DNA of 64,000 bases from Verrucomicrobiota bacterium (lineage in GTDB: Bacteria; Verrucomicrobiota; Verrucomicrobiia; Limisphaerales; VHCN01): positions 1-64,000 of the forward strand of contig VHCN01000009.1 of assembly GCA_016871675.1 (NCBI GenBank), read 5' to 3'. This document shows positions 43,593 to 52,510 of the stretch, piece after piece. Below the pieces are notes generated by a model that saw nothing but the letters and a program-made list of their open reading frames with translations, searched no databases and was not told where the DNA came from. The position numbers were made by a program, and so were the translations under genes. The stretch's first letter is position 1. Every line of letters begins with the position of its first letter.

Positions 43593-44498
43593 ATGCTCAA
43601 ACACCACCACGCCACGCCCACGCCTCCCGCGCGCGTCGTCATCCTCGGCGCGACCGGCTTCATCGCGCGCGATCTCGCGCAGTTCCTCGGCTCGCAGCAG
43701 GTGCCCGTCGAACTTGTCGGCTCCGCGCGGGTGGACCTGCTCCAGCCTGACGCCGTCGAAAAACTCCGCGCCCGGCTGCGCCCCGACGATGCGCTGGTCG
43801 TGACTTCCGCCCTGACGCCCGAGAAGGGCAAGGACGTGCCGACGTTCATGAAAAACCTCACCATGGCTGCGAGCGTGTGCGCCGCGGTCGAGGCCTCGCC
43901 GTGCGCGCACCTGGTCTATCTGAGCTCCGACGCCGTGTTCGAGGATCCGCCGACCCTGCTGAGCGAGCAGGCGCCGCGTGCGGGCATCGGCCTCTACGGC
44001 AAGATGCACGCCGCGCGCGAGGAGATGCTGCACTTCTCCGCAGCCGTGGCGAAGACACCGCTGTGCATCATCCGACCGTGCGCCGTCTATGGCGCGGGCG
44101 ACACGCACAACAGCTACGGACCGAACCGCTTTTTCCGCACGGCGCTCAAGGACCGCAAGGTCCAGCTCTTCGGCAACGGCGAGGAACAGCGCGACCACAT
44201 CCACGTGCGCGACCTCACGCGGCTCATCGGGCTTTGCCTCGCGCGCCGCACGGCGGGCGCGCTCAATGCCGCGACGGGCAGGGCGGTGACTTTCATGGAA
44301 GCCGCGCAGCAAGTCGCGCGGCTCTGCCCCCAGCCGGTTGAAATCATCTGCCAGCCGCGCGCCGCCAATGCCGTCATCACGCACCGCCACTTCGATGTCT
44401 CGCTGCTCCTGCGCGAATTCCCGGACTTCCACTGCCAGGCGCTGGCGGACGGGCTGGCGCAGGTGCATCGGCAATTGACGTCAACTCCGGCCACCTGA
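43593..44498 (+). CDS. Epimerase/dehydratase-family SDR with YxxxH
   Basis: This 301-residue extended SDR has VVILGATGFIARDLAQFL at the start, LVYLSSDAVF around residue 110, and Y135-G-K-M-H139 where the family has YxxxK. The catalytic Lys is thus His. IIRPCAVYGAGDTHNSYGPN and EEQRDHIHVRDLTRLIGL are typical NDP-sugar features. Either it is an atypical active enzyme or a non-catalytic partner of the others. It starts 7 bases after the dehydrogenase gene. Confidence 0.8.
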   Translation: MLKHHHATPTPPARVVILGATGFIARDLAQFLGSQQVPVELVGSARVDLLQPDAVEKLRARLRPDDALVVTSALTPEKGKDVPTFMKNLTMAASVCAAVEASPCAHLVYLSSDAVFEDPPTLLSEQAPRAGIGLYGKMHAAREEMLHFSAAVAKTPLCIIRPCAVYGAGDTHNSYGPNRFFRTALKDRKVQLFGNGEEQRDHIHVRDLTRLIGLCLARRTAGALNAATGRAVTFMEAAQQVARLCPQPVEIICQPRAANAVITHRHFDVSLLLREFPDFHCQALADGLAQVHRQLTSTPAT

Positions 44499-44511
44499 GA
44501 AAGTCCGGGCG

Positions 44512-44988
44512 ATGTCGCCAACGCCACCAGCGGTTGCGCGCGCGCGCATCAGCGGCGTGGTGCTCCTGCGCGAGGACGGAGCGTCACTGCTCCAGCATCG
44601 CGACGACAAGCCGGGCTTGAGCGCGGCCGGACAATGGGTCTTTCCGGGCGGACACTGCGAACCGGGCGAAACCTGCCGTGACTGCGCGCGACGCGAGTTT
44701 CTTGAGGAGACGGGTTACAACTGCGAAGCGCTGGAGCTCTTGACAGAGTTCGACTACCTGAGCCCCGATACCGGGCGCGAGTTTCGGCTGAGCTTCTGGT
44801 GGGCAAGCTATGACGGCGTGCGACCGGTGCATTGTTTCGAGGGTCAGGAAGTGCGATTCATGACACGCGCCGAGGCCCCGCGGCATCCGATGCCCGATTA
44901 CGTCACCCGCGTCTGGGACCTCGCGCTGGACCAAAAGAAAACTTCACCGGACGGCCAAAGCAGGCTACTTACAACGCCCTCGCGATGA
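44512..44988 (+). CDS. Nudix hydrolase
   Basis: This 158-residue protein has a perfect Nudix box, from G47 (GHCEPGE) through R61-E62 to EETG at 65-68. The rest reads VVLLREDGASLLQHRDDKPG, so it resembles the small Nudix group close to GDP-mannose or NDP-sugar hydrolases and MutT-like proteins. It could clear off-pathway nucleotide sugars or regulate the pool of the block's product; that is inference from neighbours. It lies in the sugar block with 13 bases to the upstream gene. Confidence 0.88.
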   Translation: MSPTPPAVARARISGVVLLREDGASLLQHRDDKPGLSAAGQWVFPGGHCEPGETCRDCARREFLEETGYNCEALELLTEFDYLSPDTGREFRLSFWWASYDGVRPVHCFEGQEVRFMTRAEAPRHPMPDYVTRVWDLALDQKKTSPDGQSRLLTTPSR

Positions 44989-45013
44989 GCGCCCGCGGCG
45001 GCGCGGGCAACTT

Positions 45014-46009
45014 ATGGCAAAAACCTACGTCATCCTTGGCGGCGGCGGCTCCTTCGGCGTCCACACGGCGATGTATCTGCTCGCGAACACCGACGCAAAG
45101 AAGGTCATCTCAGTCGGTCGCAACCCCGAGAAGCCCGAGCCGTTTTCGCTCGGCGTGGGCCGCGGCGACTCGCGTTACGCCTACCACCAGATTCACATCA
45201 CCCACGAACAGGACCGGCTCTTCGAGTTGTTCGATGCCGAGAAACCCGAGGTCATCGTGAGCTACGCGGCCCAGGGTGAAGGCGCGGTGTCGTGGAAGAA
45301 GTCGTGGCGGTTTTTCGAGACGAACTGCGTCGCGCTCGCCAAGATGAGCGAGGAACTGATGAAGCGCGACTACATGGAGCGGTTCATTCAGATCGGCACC
45401 AGCGAACTTTACGGCTCGGTGGACTTCGCGGCCAAGGAGACGACGCCGTTGCAGCCCACCAGCCCTTACGCGGCGAGCAAGGCGGCGTTTGACATGTATC
45501 TGATGTCCGTCGCGAACGTGCTGAAGTTCCGCATGAACATCATCCGGCCGTCGAACGCCTACTGCCCCGGCCAGCTCCTGCACCGGGTCATCCCGCGCGC
45601 CGTGCTGTGCGGACTCACGGGCCAGAAGCTCCCGCTCCAAGGGGGCGGCCGCGCAAAGAAATCCTACATTCACGCCCGCGACCTCGCCCGCGCCATCCTG
45701 CTCGTCGCCGAGAAGGCGCCGCCTGGTCGCGTCTACAACGCCGGTCCCCCGCTGCCGATCAGCATCCGCGACCTCGTTGCGAAAGTGGCCGAGGGCTTCC
45801 CGATGCCGTTTGACCAGTTGTGCGCCATCGTGGCCGACCGGCTTGGGCAGGACGGCCAATACTGGCTGGACAGCAGCGCCATCAAGCAGGACGTCGGCTG
45901 GGAGCCGCAGATCAGCCTCGAGGAAGGCATCCAGGAAATGATCGCCTGGGGCCGCAAGTATCTGGACCAGATTCGCGACGTGCCCACCGGCTACATCCTC
46001 CGCACGTAG
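45014..46009 (+). CDS. NAD-dependent epimerase/dehydratase (extended SDR)
   Basis: This 331-residue protein starts MAKTYVILGGGGSFGVHTAM with the glycine-rich NAD loop. The catalytic residues are TSELYG (Thr/Ser) and YAASKAAFDMY (YxxxK). ARDLARAILLVAEKAP and VYNAGPPLPISIRDLV match NDP-sugar epimerases. It has intact catalytic residues, unlike the YxxxH protein upstream, so it may provide that activity. It lies 7 bases before the transketolase gene. Confidence 0.85.
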   Translation: MAKTYVILGGGGSFGVHTAMYLLANTDAKKVISVGRNPEKPEPFSLGVGRGDSRYAYHQIHITHEQDRLFELFDAEKPEVIVSYAAQGEGAVSWKKSWRFFETNCVALAKMSEELMKRDYMERFIQIGTSELYGSVDFAAKETTPLQPTSPYAASKAAFDMYLMSVANVLKFRMNIIRPSNAYCPGQLLHRVIPRAVLCGLTGQKLPLQGGGRAKKSYIHARDLARAILLVAEKAPPGRVYNAGPPLPISIRDLVAKVAEGFPMPFDQLCAIVADRLGQDGQYWLDSSAIKQDVGWEPQISLEEGIQEMIAWGRKYLDQIRDVPTGYILRT

Positions 46010-46016
46010 TCTGACC

Positions 46017-46838
46017 ATGGCCCGACCTCCTTTTGATGCGGACGCGGTGCGCGCACGGTGCAAGCGGTATCGGCGGCGCATCCTCGACATTTCGCAGACG
46101 GTCGGCGCGCTGCACATCGCCCCGTCGTTTTCGTGTCTCGAACTGGTGGCGACCTCCTACTTCGGATTGATGAACCGCACCGGCGACGCGGCCACGGAGG
46201 ACACCTTTGTGCTCTCGAAGGGCCACGGCTCGCCCGCGCAATACGTCGTGCTCGAAGAACTCGGCGTCATCCCGACGGCGTGGCTGGAGAACTTCTGCAA
46301 GCCCGGCTTCCCGCTGGCGACGCATCCGGACTATGGCACGCCAGGCATTTCGGCCTCGACCGGCTCGCTTGGGCACGGCCTCGGCCTCGCCGTCGGCATG
46401 GCTTACGCAGACAAGCTCGATGGCAAGGCGCGCGACATCTTCGTGGTGATGAGCGACGGCGAGTTGCAGGAAGGCTCCGTGTGGGAGGCGCTCATGGTCG
46501 CCCCCTCTTTCGGCATCACGCGGCTCGTGGTGCTGGTGGACTTGAACGACTTCCAATCACTCGGCCAGACCAGCAAGACACTGCCAAACTTCTACCCGAT
46601 GCTGGACAAGCTCCGCGCCTTCGGCTGGGAAGCCGCCGAAGTGGACGGCCACAATCCGCAGGCCATCCACGACGCGGTCAGGGCGCGCAGCGGCACGAGG
46701 CCGTTTGTGTTGCTGGGCCGCACAACAAAGGGCAAAGGCGTGAGCTACATGGAGAACGTGCCCATCTGGCACTACCGCGCGCCCAACGCAGAGGAATACC
46801 GGATTGCCATCAAGGAAGTGGAGGGCTGCGCCTCGTGA
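46017..46838 (+). CDS. Transketolase, N-terminal subunit
   Basis: This 273-residue protein is the thiamine-diphosphate-binding half of a split transketolase. FVLSKGHGSPAQYVVLEELG, GSLGHGLGLAVGMAYADKLD and MSDGELQEGSVWEALMVAPS (thiamine/metal site, the family GDGE replaced by SDGE) and LVVLVDLNDFQSLGQT are visible. It moves two-carbon units between sugar phosphates; it can supply sedoheptulose 7-phosphate or add a two-carbon branch to a keto sugar. Its last bases overlap the C-terminal subunit gene (GTGA). Confidence 0.9.
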   Translation: MARPPFDADAVRARCKRYRRRILDISQTVGALHIAPSFSCLELVATSYFGLMNRTGDAATEDTFVLSKGHGSPAQYVVLEELGVIPTAWLENFCKPGFPLATHPDYGTPGISASTGSLGHGLGLAVGMAYADKLDGKARDIFVVMSDGELQEGSVWEALMVAPSFGITRLVVLVDLNDFQSLGQTSKTLPNFYPMLDKLRAFGWEAAEVDGHNPQAIHDAVRARSGTRPFVLLGRTTKGKGVSYMENVPIWHYRAPNAEEYRIAIKEVEGCAS

Positions 46839-47764
46839 GAAACGCCTTCGCCAACGCCTTCTACGAACTGGCGCGCAACGACCCGCGCATCGTCCTCGTC
46901 GTCGCCGACATCACCGCCGCCGCAGGCGTCGCGTCCTTTCAAAAGGAATCGCCCGAACGCTTCGTCAACGTTGGCGTCGCCGAACAGACGATGATCGGAA
47001 TGTGCGCCGGCCTCGCGTTGCGCGGGAAGATCCCGTTCGCCTACACCATTGCCACGTTTACGATCTACCGGCCGTTCGAGCAGGTGCGCGTGGATTGCTG
47101 CTACCAGAATCTTCCGGTGAAACTCGTCGGCGTCGGCGCCGGCGTGAACTACTCGACCCTCGGCGGAACGCACCACGCGCAGGAGGACGTCGCCGTAATG
47201 AGCGCGATCCCCAACATGACCGTGCTCGCGCCGTGCGACCCGGCCGAATCCGCGCTGTGCACACGGGCGTGTGTCGCGGACATTCCCGGTCCGGTTTACC
47301 TGCGTCTCGGGAAGGCCGGCGAGCCGGACCTCACCGCGGGCGCGCCGGATCCGTTCCGACTCGGCAAGGTTCGATGCATCCGCCCCGGCGCCGACGTTTG
47401 CCTGCTTTCCTACGGACCGATCACAAAGATGGCGCTCGACGTCGCCGCGCGCATCGAGAGCGAGCGCGGGCGAAGCGTCGCCGTCCATTCAATCCACAGC
47501 CTCAAGCCTCTCGACACGGAAGGCATCAAGTCCTTGCTTGCCCGATTCCCCGCGATCGCCGTCATCGAGGAGCACGCGCCCTTCGGCGGCCTCGGTCCGC
47601 AGGTCAAGGCGCTCGCGTGGGACTCGGGCGCACGCTGCACGCTTCGCACGTTCGCGTTGCGGGACGAGTTCATCCACGTCTACGGGTCGCACGGCGACCT
47701 CCTCAAGGCGCACGGACTCGAGACCGGATTGCTGGCCCGCGAGATTGGCGCGCTCGCGAACTGA
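46835..47764 (+). CDS. Transketolase, C-terminal subunit
   Basis: This 309-residue partner starts at GTG 46835, inside the stop of the N-terminal subunit. It has the pyrimidine-binding domain (RFVNVGVAEQTMIGMCAGLA, with the catalytic Glu in AEQ), YTIATFTIYRPFEQVRVD, and the transketolase C-terminal domain (HSIHSLKPLDTEGI; IEEHAPFGGLGPQVKALA). The two subunits would form one heterotetramer. The split form also occurs in archaea and in some polysaccharide and antibiotic clusters. It probably depends on the N-half gene for translation. Confidence 0.9.
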   Translation: MRNAFANAFYELARNDPRIVLVVADITAAAGVASFQKESPERFVNVGVAEQTMIGMCAGLALRGKIPFAYTIATFTIYRPFEQVRVDCCYQNLPVKLVGVGAGVNYSTLGGTHHAQEDVAVMSAIPNMTVLAPCDPAESALCTRACVADIPGPVYLRLGKAGEPDLTAGAPDPFRLGKVRCIRPGADVCLLSYGPITKMALDVAARIESERGRSVAVHSIHSLKPLDTEGIKSLLARFPAIAVIEEHAPFGGLGPQVKALAWDSGARCTLRTFALRDEFIHVYGSHGDLLKAHGLETGLLAREIGALAN

Positions 47765-47775
47765 CCTCACCCGCC

Positions 47776-48438
47776 ATGGCCGAGCTGGACTTCATCTCCA
47801 CCGTTCACCAGGCGACCGCGCGCAATTACCTCCAGCGCGTCGTCGAGCACGACAAGGCCGAATGCGCCGCGGTGGCGAAGAAATTCGGGCAGGATTACTT
47901 CGACGGCGACCGCAAGTATGGCTACGGCGGTTTCAAGTATGACGGCCGATGGATTCCATTCGCCCGGCAGTTGGTCGCACATTACGGGCTCAAGCCGGGC
48001 GACCGCGTGCTCGACATCGGCTGCGGCAAGGGCTTTCTCGTGCATGACTTCATGGAAGTCTGCCCCGGCATCGATGTGTCCGGGGTGGACATCTCGGAAT
48101 ACGCCGTCGCCAACGGGATGCCCGAAGTCCGCGACCGCCTCAAGGTCGGCAACGCCGTATCGCTGCCGTATCCGGACAAGAGCTTTGACCTCGTCGTGGC
48201 CATCAACACGCTGCACAACCTGCGGATCTACGACCTCGAGAAGGCGCTGCGCGAGATCGAGCGCGTCGGCCGGGGCGGCAAATACATCGTGAACGACTCC
48301 TACCGCACGGAGCGCGAGAAGGTCAACCTGCTGTATTGGCAGATCACCTGCGAGTCCTTCTACACGCCGCCGGAGTGGGAGTGGATCTTCGCCCGGTGCG
48401 GCTACACCGGTGACTACGGGTTCATCTTCTTCGAATGA
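47776..48438 (+). CDS. SAM-dependent methyltransferase (class I)
   Basis: This 220-residue enzyme has GDRVLDIGCGKGFLVHDFME (motif I, GxGxG-type), VDISEYAVANGM, and DLVVAINTLHNLRIYDLEKA (motif IV). RVGRGGKYIVNDSYRTEREK follows. It methylates a small molecule, likely a sugar in this block, since the following genes are also methyltransferases. Its stop overlaps the start of the next (ATGA). Confidence 0.88.
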   Translation: MAELDFISTVHQATARNYLQRVVEHDKAECAAVAKKFGQDYFDGDRKYGYGGFKYDGRWIPFARQLVAHYGLKPGDRVLDIGCGKGFLVHDFMEVCPGIDVSGVDISEYAVANGMPEVRDRLKVGNAVSLPYPDKSFDLVVAINTLHNLRIYDLEKALREIERVGRGGKYIVNDSYRTEREKVNLLYWQITCESFYTPPEWEWIFARCGYTGDYGFIFFE

Positions 48439-49595
48439 CGCCAAGCGCACAGGCCGCCTGCCACGTCTGCGGTGGCGCTGCGTTGCAATTGCTGCCCGCC
48501 TACGCGGCACTGCGGCGCGTGACCTCGGACTGCAAGCCCTGGCCCGCGGGCGGGCGACTCGCCACGTGCCCCGCCTGCTCGTGCGCGCAAGCCGTGCTCG
48601 ACCCCGCGTGGCACGACCAGTCCCGGCGCATTTACGAGGACTACACCATCTATCATCAGGCGAAGGGCGCGGAGCAGAGCGTGTTCGACCCGCGCACCGG
48701 TCAGCCAGGCACGCGCTCGGCGCGACTCCTGCAACGCTGGCACGCGGAGATGCCCCTCCCGGCTGGCGGCCGGCTTGTGGACATCGGCTGCGGCAACGGC
48801 GCCCTGCTGCGCGCCTTCAGCGCCATGTTTCCCGGATGGTCCCTCGCGGGCGTCGAAGTCAACGACCACTGCAAGTCCATCGTCGAGTCCATCCCTCGTG
48901 TTGAACGGCTCCACACATGCGGCGCGTCCGAAGTGCCGGGCGAATTCGACGCCATCACGCTCCTTCACGCGCTCGAGCACATTCCCTCGCCGCGGGAGTT
49001 TCTCGTCAGTTTGCGGCCCAAGCTCGCCATGGGGGGGCTTCTGCTCGTGCAGGTTCCGGACTGCGGGCAGAACCCCTTCATGTTCCTCGTGGCGGACCAT
49101 GCGTCGCATTGCTTCGTCCCGCCGCTCCGCGAGTTGGTCGAGAGCGCGGGCTTCGAGGTCATCGTTGCCGCGCCCGACTGGGTCGCGAAGGAAATCACCA
49201 TCGTGGCGCGCAAGTCCGGCGCGGGTCCGCGCCCGATGCGGGCCACCGGTGACCTCACGCCCGCCGTGCTTGGTCAACTCGAGTGGCTCACCGCGCTTGC
49301 AAAGGACACGCGCGCGCTTGCCGCCGCGGGCCCGCTGGGCATCTTCGGCACTTCGATCGCCGCGACATGGCTGCAGGGCGAACTCGGCGGACGCGCCGCG
49401 TTCTTCGTGGACGAGGATCCAAGCCGTCCGGGCCAGTCGTTCATGGGACGCACCATTCTCCGTCCGGCCGACGCCCCGGCCGGCTGCCGGGTCATGCTCG
49501 CGTTGCCCGCGGCACAGGCGGCGGACGTGCGCGCGCGGCTGAATCGCCAGTATCCCGCCGTTGACTTCCGGCTCCCACCGGCCGCGCCGGCGTGA
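48435..49595 (+). CDS. Sugar C-methyltransferase-like protein with N-terminal Cys cluster
   Basis: This 386-residue protein has a CHVCGG and CPACSC N-terminal zinc-type cluster (residues 9-12 and 45-50), then a SAM domain (VDIGCGNGALLRAFSAMF) and a C-terminal domain (GIFGTSIAATWLQGELGGRA; VDEDPSRPGQSFMGRTIL). That three-part plan is that of NDP-sugar C-methyltransferases (the methyltransferase 13/12/14 arrangement). The cluster may thus make a C-methylated, branched sugar. Translation is coupled to the previous methyltransferase. Confidence 0.8.
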   Translation: MTPSAQAACHVCGGAALQLLPAYAALRRVTSDCKPWPAGGRLATCPACSCAQAVLDPAWHDQSRRIYEDYTIYHQAKGAEQSVFDPRTGQPGTRSARLLQRWHAEMPLPAGGRLVDIGCGNGALLRAFSAMFPGWSLAGVEVNDHCKSIVESIPRVERLHTCGASEVPGEFDAITLLHALEHIPSPREFLVSLRPKLAMGGLLLVQVPDCGQNPFMFLVADHASHCFVPPLRELVESAGFEVIVAAPDWVAKEITIVARKSGAGPRPMRATGDLTPAVLGQLEWLTALAKDTRALAAAGPLGIFGTSIAATWLQGELGGRAAFFVDEDPSRPGQSFMGRTILRPADAPAGCRVMLALPAAQAADVRARLNRQYPAVDFRLPPAAPA

Positions 49596-49679
49596 ACGCT
49601 TGTCCGGGTCGAGATGCAGGCGGGACACGCGCCAATTTTTGAATGACGGCAGCCTGCGGTCCCCGGCACACTCTCTCCC

Positions 49680-50360
49680 ATGAGTTCCGAACCATTCACC
49701 ACGCGTGAACCGCAGTATCAGCGGACGCTGGACCTCCTCAAGGAAGGTGTCGCGCCGCTGGGTTTGATGACCAATCAGGCCTGGCATGATGACCCGCGGC
49801 ACCTGGTCTTCACGCTCTCGCGCTACAAGTTCGTCGCCAAGATGCTCAGCGGGTCGCGCCACGTGCTGGAGGTCGGATGCGCGGACGCCTTTGGCACGCG
49901 CCTCGTGCAGCAGGAAGTCGCGAAACTGACCGCCACGGACTTCGACCCCGTGTTCATCGAGGACGCCAGGCGCCGGATGGTGGCGCGATGGAAGTTCGAA
50001 GCCGTCGTGCACGATATGGTTGAGCAGCCGTTCCCCGGCAGCTTCGACGGCGCTTACGCGCTCGATGTCATCGAGCACATCGCCGCCGCGCAAGAAGACC
50101 GTTTCATGTCAAACCTCACCGCCTCGCTCGAACCACGCGGCGTGCTCATCCTCGGCTGCCCTTCGCTCCCGTCGCAAGCGCACGCGTCGCCCCCGAGCAA
50201 GGCCGGCCACGTCAACTGCAAGGACGGTCCGGGCCTCAAGGCACTGCTCCTCCGCCATTTCCACAACGCCTTTGTCTTCTCGATGAACGACGAGGTCGTG
50301 CACACCGGCTACCATCCGATGGCGCAATACCTCCTCGGCATCGGCTGCGGGAAACGGTAG
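49680..50360 (+). CDS. SAM-dependent methyltransferase (class I)
   Basis: This 226-residue enzyme carries HVLEVGCADAFGTRLVQQEV (motif I, a GCAD variant), LTATDFDPVFIEDARRRM and GAYALDVIEHIAAAQEDRFM. The residues around the SAM site are enough for binding. VNCKDGPGLKALLLRHFHNA is seen in a group of LPS/EPS-associated methyltransferases. It is the third methyltransferase gene in a row and could modify the same sugar at another position, or a glycan end. Confidence 0.85.
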   Translation: MSSEPFTTREPQYQRTLDLLKEGVAPLGLMTNQAWHDDPRHLVFTLSRYKFVAKMLSGSRHVLEVGCADAFGTRLVQQEVAKLTATDFDPVFIEDARRRMVARWKFEAVVHDMVEQPFPGSFDGAYALDVIEHIAAAQEDRFMSNLTASLEPRGVLILGCPSLPSQAHASPPSKAGHVNCKDGPGLKALLLRHFHNAFVFSMNDEVVHTGYHPMAQYLLGIGCGKR

Positions 50361-50429
50361 CTTCCCATGCGCGCCCCTTGCTCGCGTTCACCGGCTGCGC
50401 CGAGCCACTGACCGCGGAGGCGGCTTGCG

Positions 50430-51407
50430 ATGAACCTTCCCTCACTCTCGGTCATCGTCCCGAACTACAACCACGCCCGCACGCTTCCCGTCTGCCTTCG
50501 CGCCCTGCTTGCCCAATCCGCTCCGGCGCTCGAAGTCATCGTCATCGATGACGCCTCGACCGACGACAGCGTCGCCGTGATCGAGGGCTTTGCAAGGCAG
50601 CACCCGGCGATCCGCTTCATCCGGCACGAGGCCAACCGGGGTGTCGTTGCGGGCATGAACCACGGCCTCGACCTGGCGCGTGGCGACTTCGTGCTTTTTG
50701 CCGCGGCGGATGACGAAGTGCTGCCCGGTCTGTTTGAGAAATCGCTCCGGCTCCTTGCCGCACATCCCGGGGCGGGCTTGTGCTGCGCCATCGGAGACTG
50801 GCGCCAGGCCGAGCGCGGGCTGCGCTGGCACATGGGCGTGGGGATGTCGCCTGAGCCGGCTTTCCTCGATCCCGCGCGGCTCGTCGATTTGGAGCGCACC
50901 GGCCGGCTCTTCATCGCAAGCCACACCACGGTGTTCCACCGCGAGCGCACCCGCGCCGCCGGTGGATTCGCGCCCGCGCTCAAGTGGCATTGCGACTGGT
51001 TTGTGATGCACGTGCTCGCGTTCCGCCACGGCATCTGTCACGTGCCGGAGTCACTTGGCATCCTGAACATCCGCGGCGCGTCCTTCCACGAGCGCGGCCG
51101 GCGCAACCCCGCGGAATACCGCCAGCTCCTCGGCGAGCTCCTTCGCCGTCTCAACTCGCCCGAATGCGCCGACGTCGTCAGCCGCATCCGCGCGTGCGGC
51201 GCGCTTTACCTTTTCGGCGGCACCGTGCTGCGGGCGGTCGCAGGGCAGCCGGCCAACCGGCACTTCCTCACGGCGGCATTCCTTCGGAAGAATCTCTGGC
51301 ACTCGTTCAAGCTCTCCGTGAAGCGCTTCGTCCCAGCGTGGCTCGGCAATCTCTACCTCCGCCTTGCCGGGTTCCGCGTAAAGGACCGAAAACCCGGGAC
51401 GCATTGA
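50430..51407 (+). CDS. Family 2 glycosyltransferase
   Basis: This 325-residue enzyme begins LSVIVPNYNHARTLPVCLRA (GT-A fold), followed by VIVIDDASTDDSVAVIEG (the UDP-binding aspartates) and GDFVLFAAADDEVLPGLFEK (a DxD-like metal site). It transfers the activated sugar onto a polysaccharide or glycan. It closes the sugar block and is the only glycosyltransferase in it, so polymerase and export genes must lie elsewhere. Confidence 0.88.
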   Translation: MNLPSLSVIVPNYNHARTLPVCLRALLAQSAPALEVIVIDDASTDDSVAVIEGFARQHPAIRFIRHEANRGVVAGMNHGLDLARGDFVLFAAADDEVLPGLFEKSLRLLAAHPGAGLCCAIGDWRQAERGLRWHMGVGMSPEPAFLDPARLVDLERTGRLFIASHTTVFHRERTRAAGGFAPALKWHCDWFVMHVLAFRHGICHVPESLGILNIRGASFHERGRRNPAEYRQLLGELLRRLNSPECADVVSRIRACGALYLFGGTVLRAVAGQPANRHFLTAAFLRKNLWHSFKLSVKRFVPAWLGNLYLRLAGFRVKDRKPGTH

Positions 51408-51484
51408 CCCGGGCCGCGGCGTGCGGTCGCTTCCGGCAGCGCGCGTTGACACTGGACACGACTTCTGTTTTTGTCCTCCGGACC

Positions 51485-52435
51485 ATGGCCCAAGCCCACG
51501 ACCCAAGTCCGCTCCGGCGCTGTCTGATCTCCCTCGCCCAGTGGTTTGATGCCGACCACGGCTGTGAGGACCCTGACGCCATCCGTGCGCGCCCGGACAA
51601 GGTCGAGTGGGTGCGATGCATCCCTTTCATCGTGCTGCACGCAGGCTGTCTCGGAATCTTCTGGGTCGGCTGGAGTTGGGCTGCCGTCGGCGTCGCGCTC
51701 GCGCTCTACTTCATCCGCATGTTTGCGATGACCGGTTTTTATCATCGCTACTTCTCCCACCGGACTTTCCAGACGTCGCGGCCGGTCCAGTTTGGCTTCG
51801 CGCTCGTCGGCGCGTCCGCGGTGCAGCGCGGCCCGCTGTGGTGGGCCTGCCAGCACCGGCATCATCACCAGCACTCCGACGAGGAGACCGACGCGCACTC
51901 GCCCCGGCACCACGGGTTCTGGTGGTCGCACATCGGCTGGATCACCAGCGCCCGAAATTTCCCCACGGACTACCGGCTCGTGCGCGACCTGGCGAAGTTT
52001 CGTGAACTCGTCTTTCTCAACCGCTTCGACGCGCTCGTGCCCGCGTTGCTGGCGGTCGCGCTGTTCGTTGCCGGCGGGTTGCTCGAACGCCACGCGCCCG
52101 GCCTTGGCGTGACGGCGGGGCAGTTGCTCGTGTGGGGATTCTTCATCAGCACCACGGTTTTGTTCCACGCCACGTCGAGCATCAATTCGCTCGCGCACGT
52201 GTGGGGCGGCCGGCGGTTTGAGACGGGTGACGACAGCCGGAACAACTTCTGGCTCGCGCTCCTCACGCTTGGCGAGGGATGGCACAACAATCACCACCAC
52301 TACATGCACTCCGCGCGGCAGGGCTTCCGGTGGTGGGAAGTAGACCTCACCTACTACACGCTCAAGGTGCTTTCGTGGACGGGCCTCGTCTGGAACCTGC
52401 GCCCGGTCGCGGCCGAAGCCGTGGCCACACGCTGA
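51485..52435 (+). CDS. Acyl-CoA/fatty-acid desaturase
   Basis: This 316-residue membrane diiron enzyme introduces a double bond (delta-9 type). The three histidine boxes are complete: HRYFSH, HRHHH and HNNHH. Two pairs of hydrophobic segments surround them (for example FIVLHAGCLGIFWVGWSWAA). Length and order match bacterial acyl-CoA desaturases. It probably adjusts membrane fluidity. It is cotranscribed or at least co-oriented with the sugar block but not obviously part of it. Confidence 0.92.
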   Translation: MAQAHDPSPLRRCLISLAQWFDADHGCEDPDAIRARPDKVEWVRCIPFIVLHAGCLGIFWVGWSWAAVGVALALYFIRMFAMTGFYHRYFSHRTFQTSRPVQFGFALVGASAVQRGPLWWACQHRHHHQHSDEETDAHSPRHHGFWWSHIGWITSARNFPTDYRLVRDLAKFRELVFLNRFDALVPALLAVALFVAGGLLERHAPGLGVTAGQLLVWGFFISTTVLFHATSSINSLAHVWGGRRFETGDDSRNNFWLALLTLGEGWHNNHHHYMHSARQGFRWWEVDLTYYTLKVLSWTGLVWNLRPVAAEAVATR

Positions 52436-52510
52436 GCCCGCGGGCGCGCGGCGGACAACGCGCCGCCGTGTTTGCAATCCGGCGCGCCGGGCCGTATCCC
52501 TTTCCGCCAC

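Noticed and set aside
35838-51407. O-antigen or capsule locus by name
   Set aside because: There are no polymerase, flippase, or chain-length genes and only one glycosyltransferase, so a full polysaccharide assembly locus cannot be claimed.
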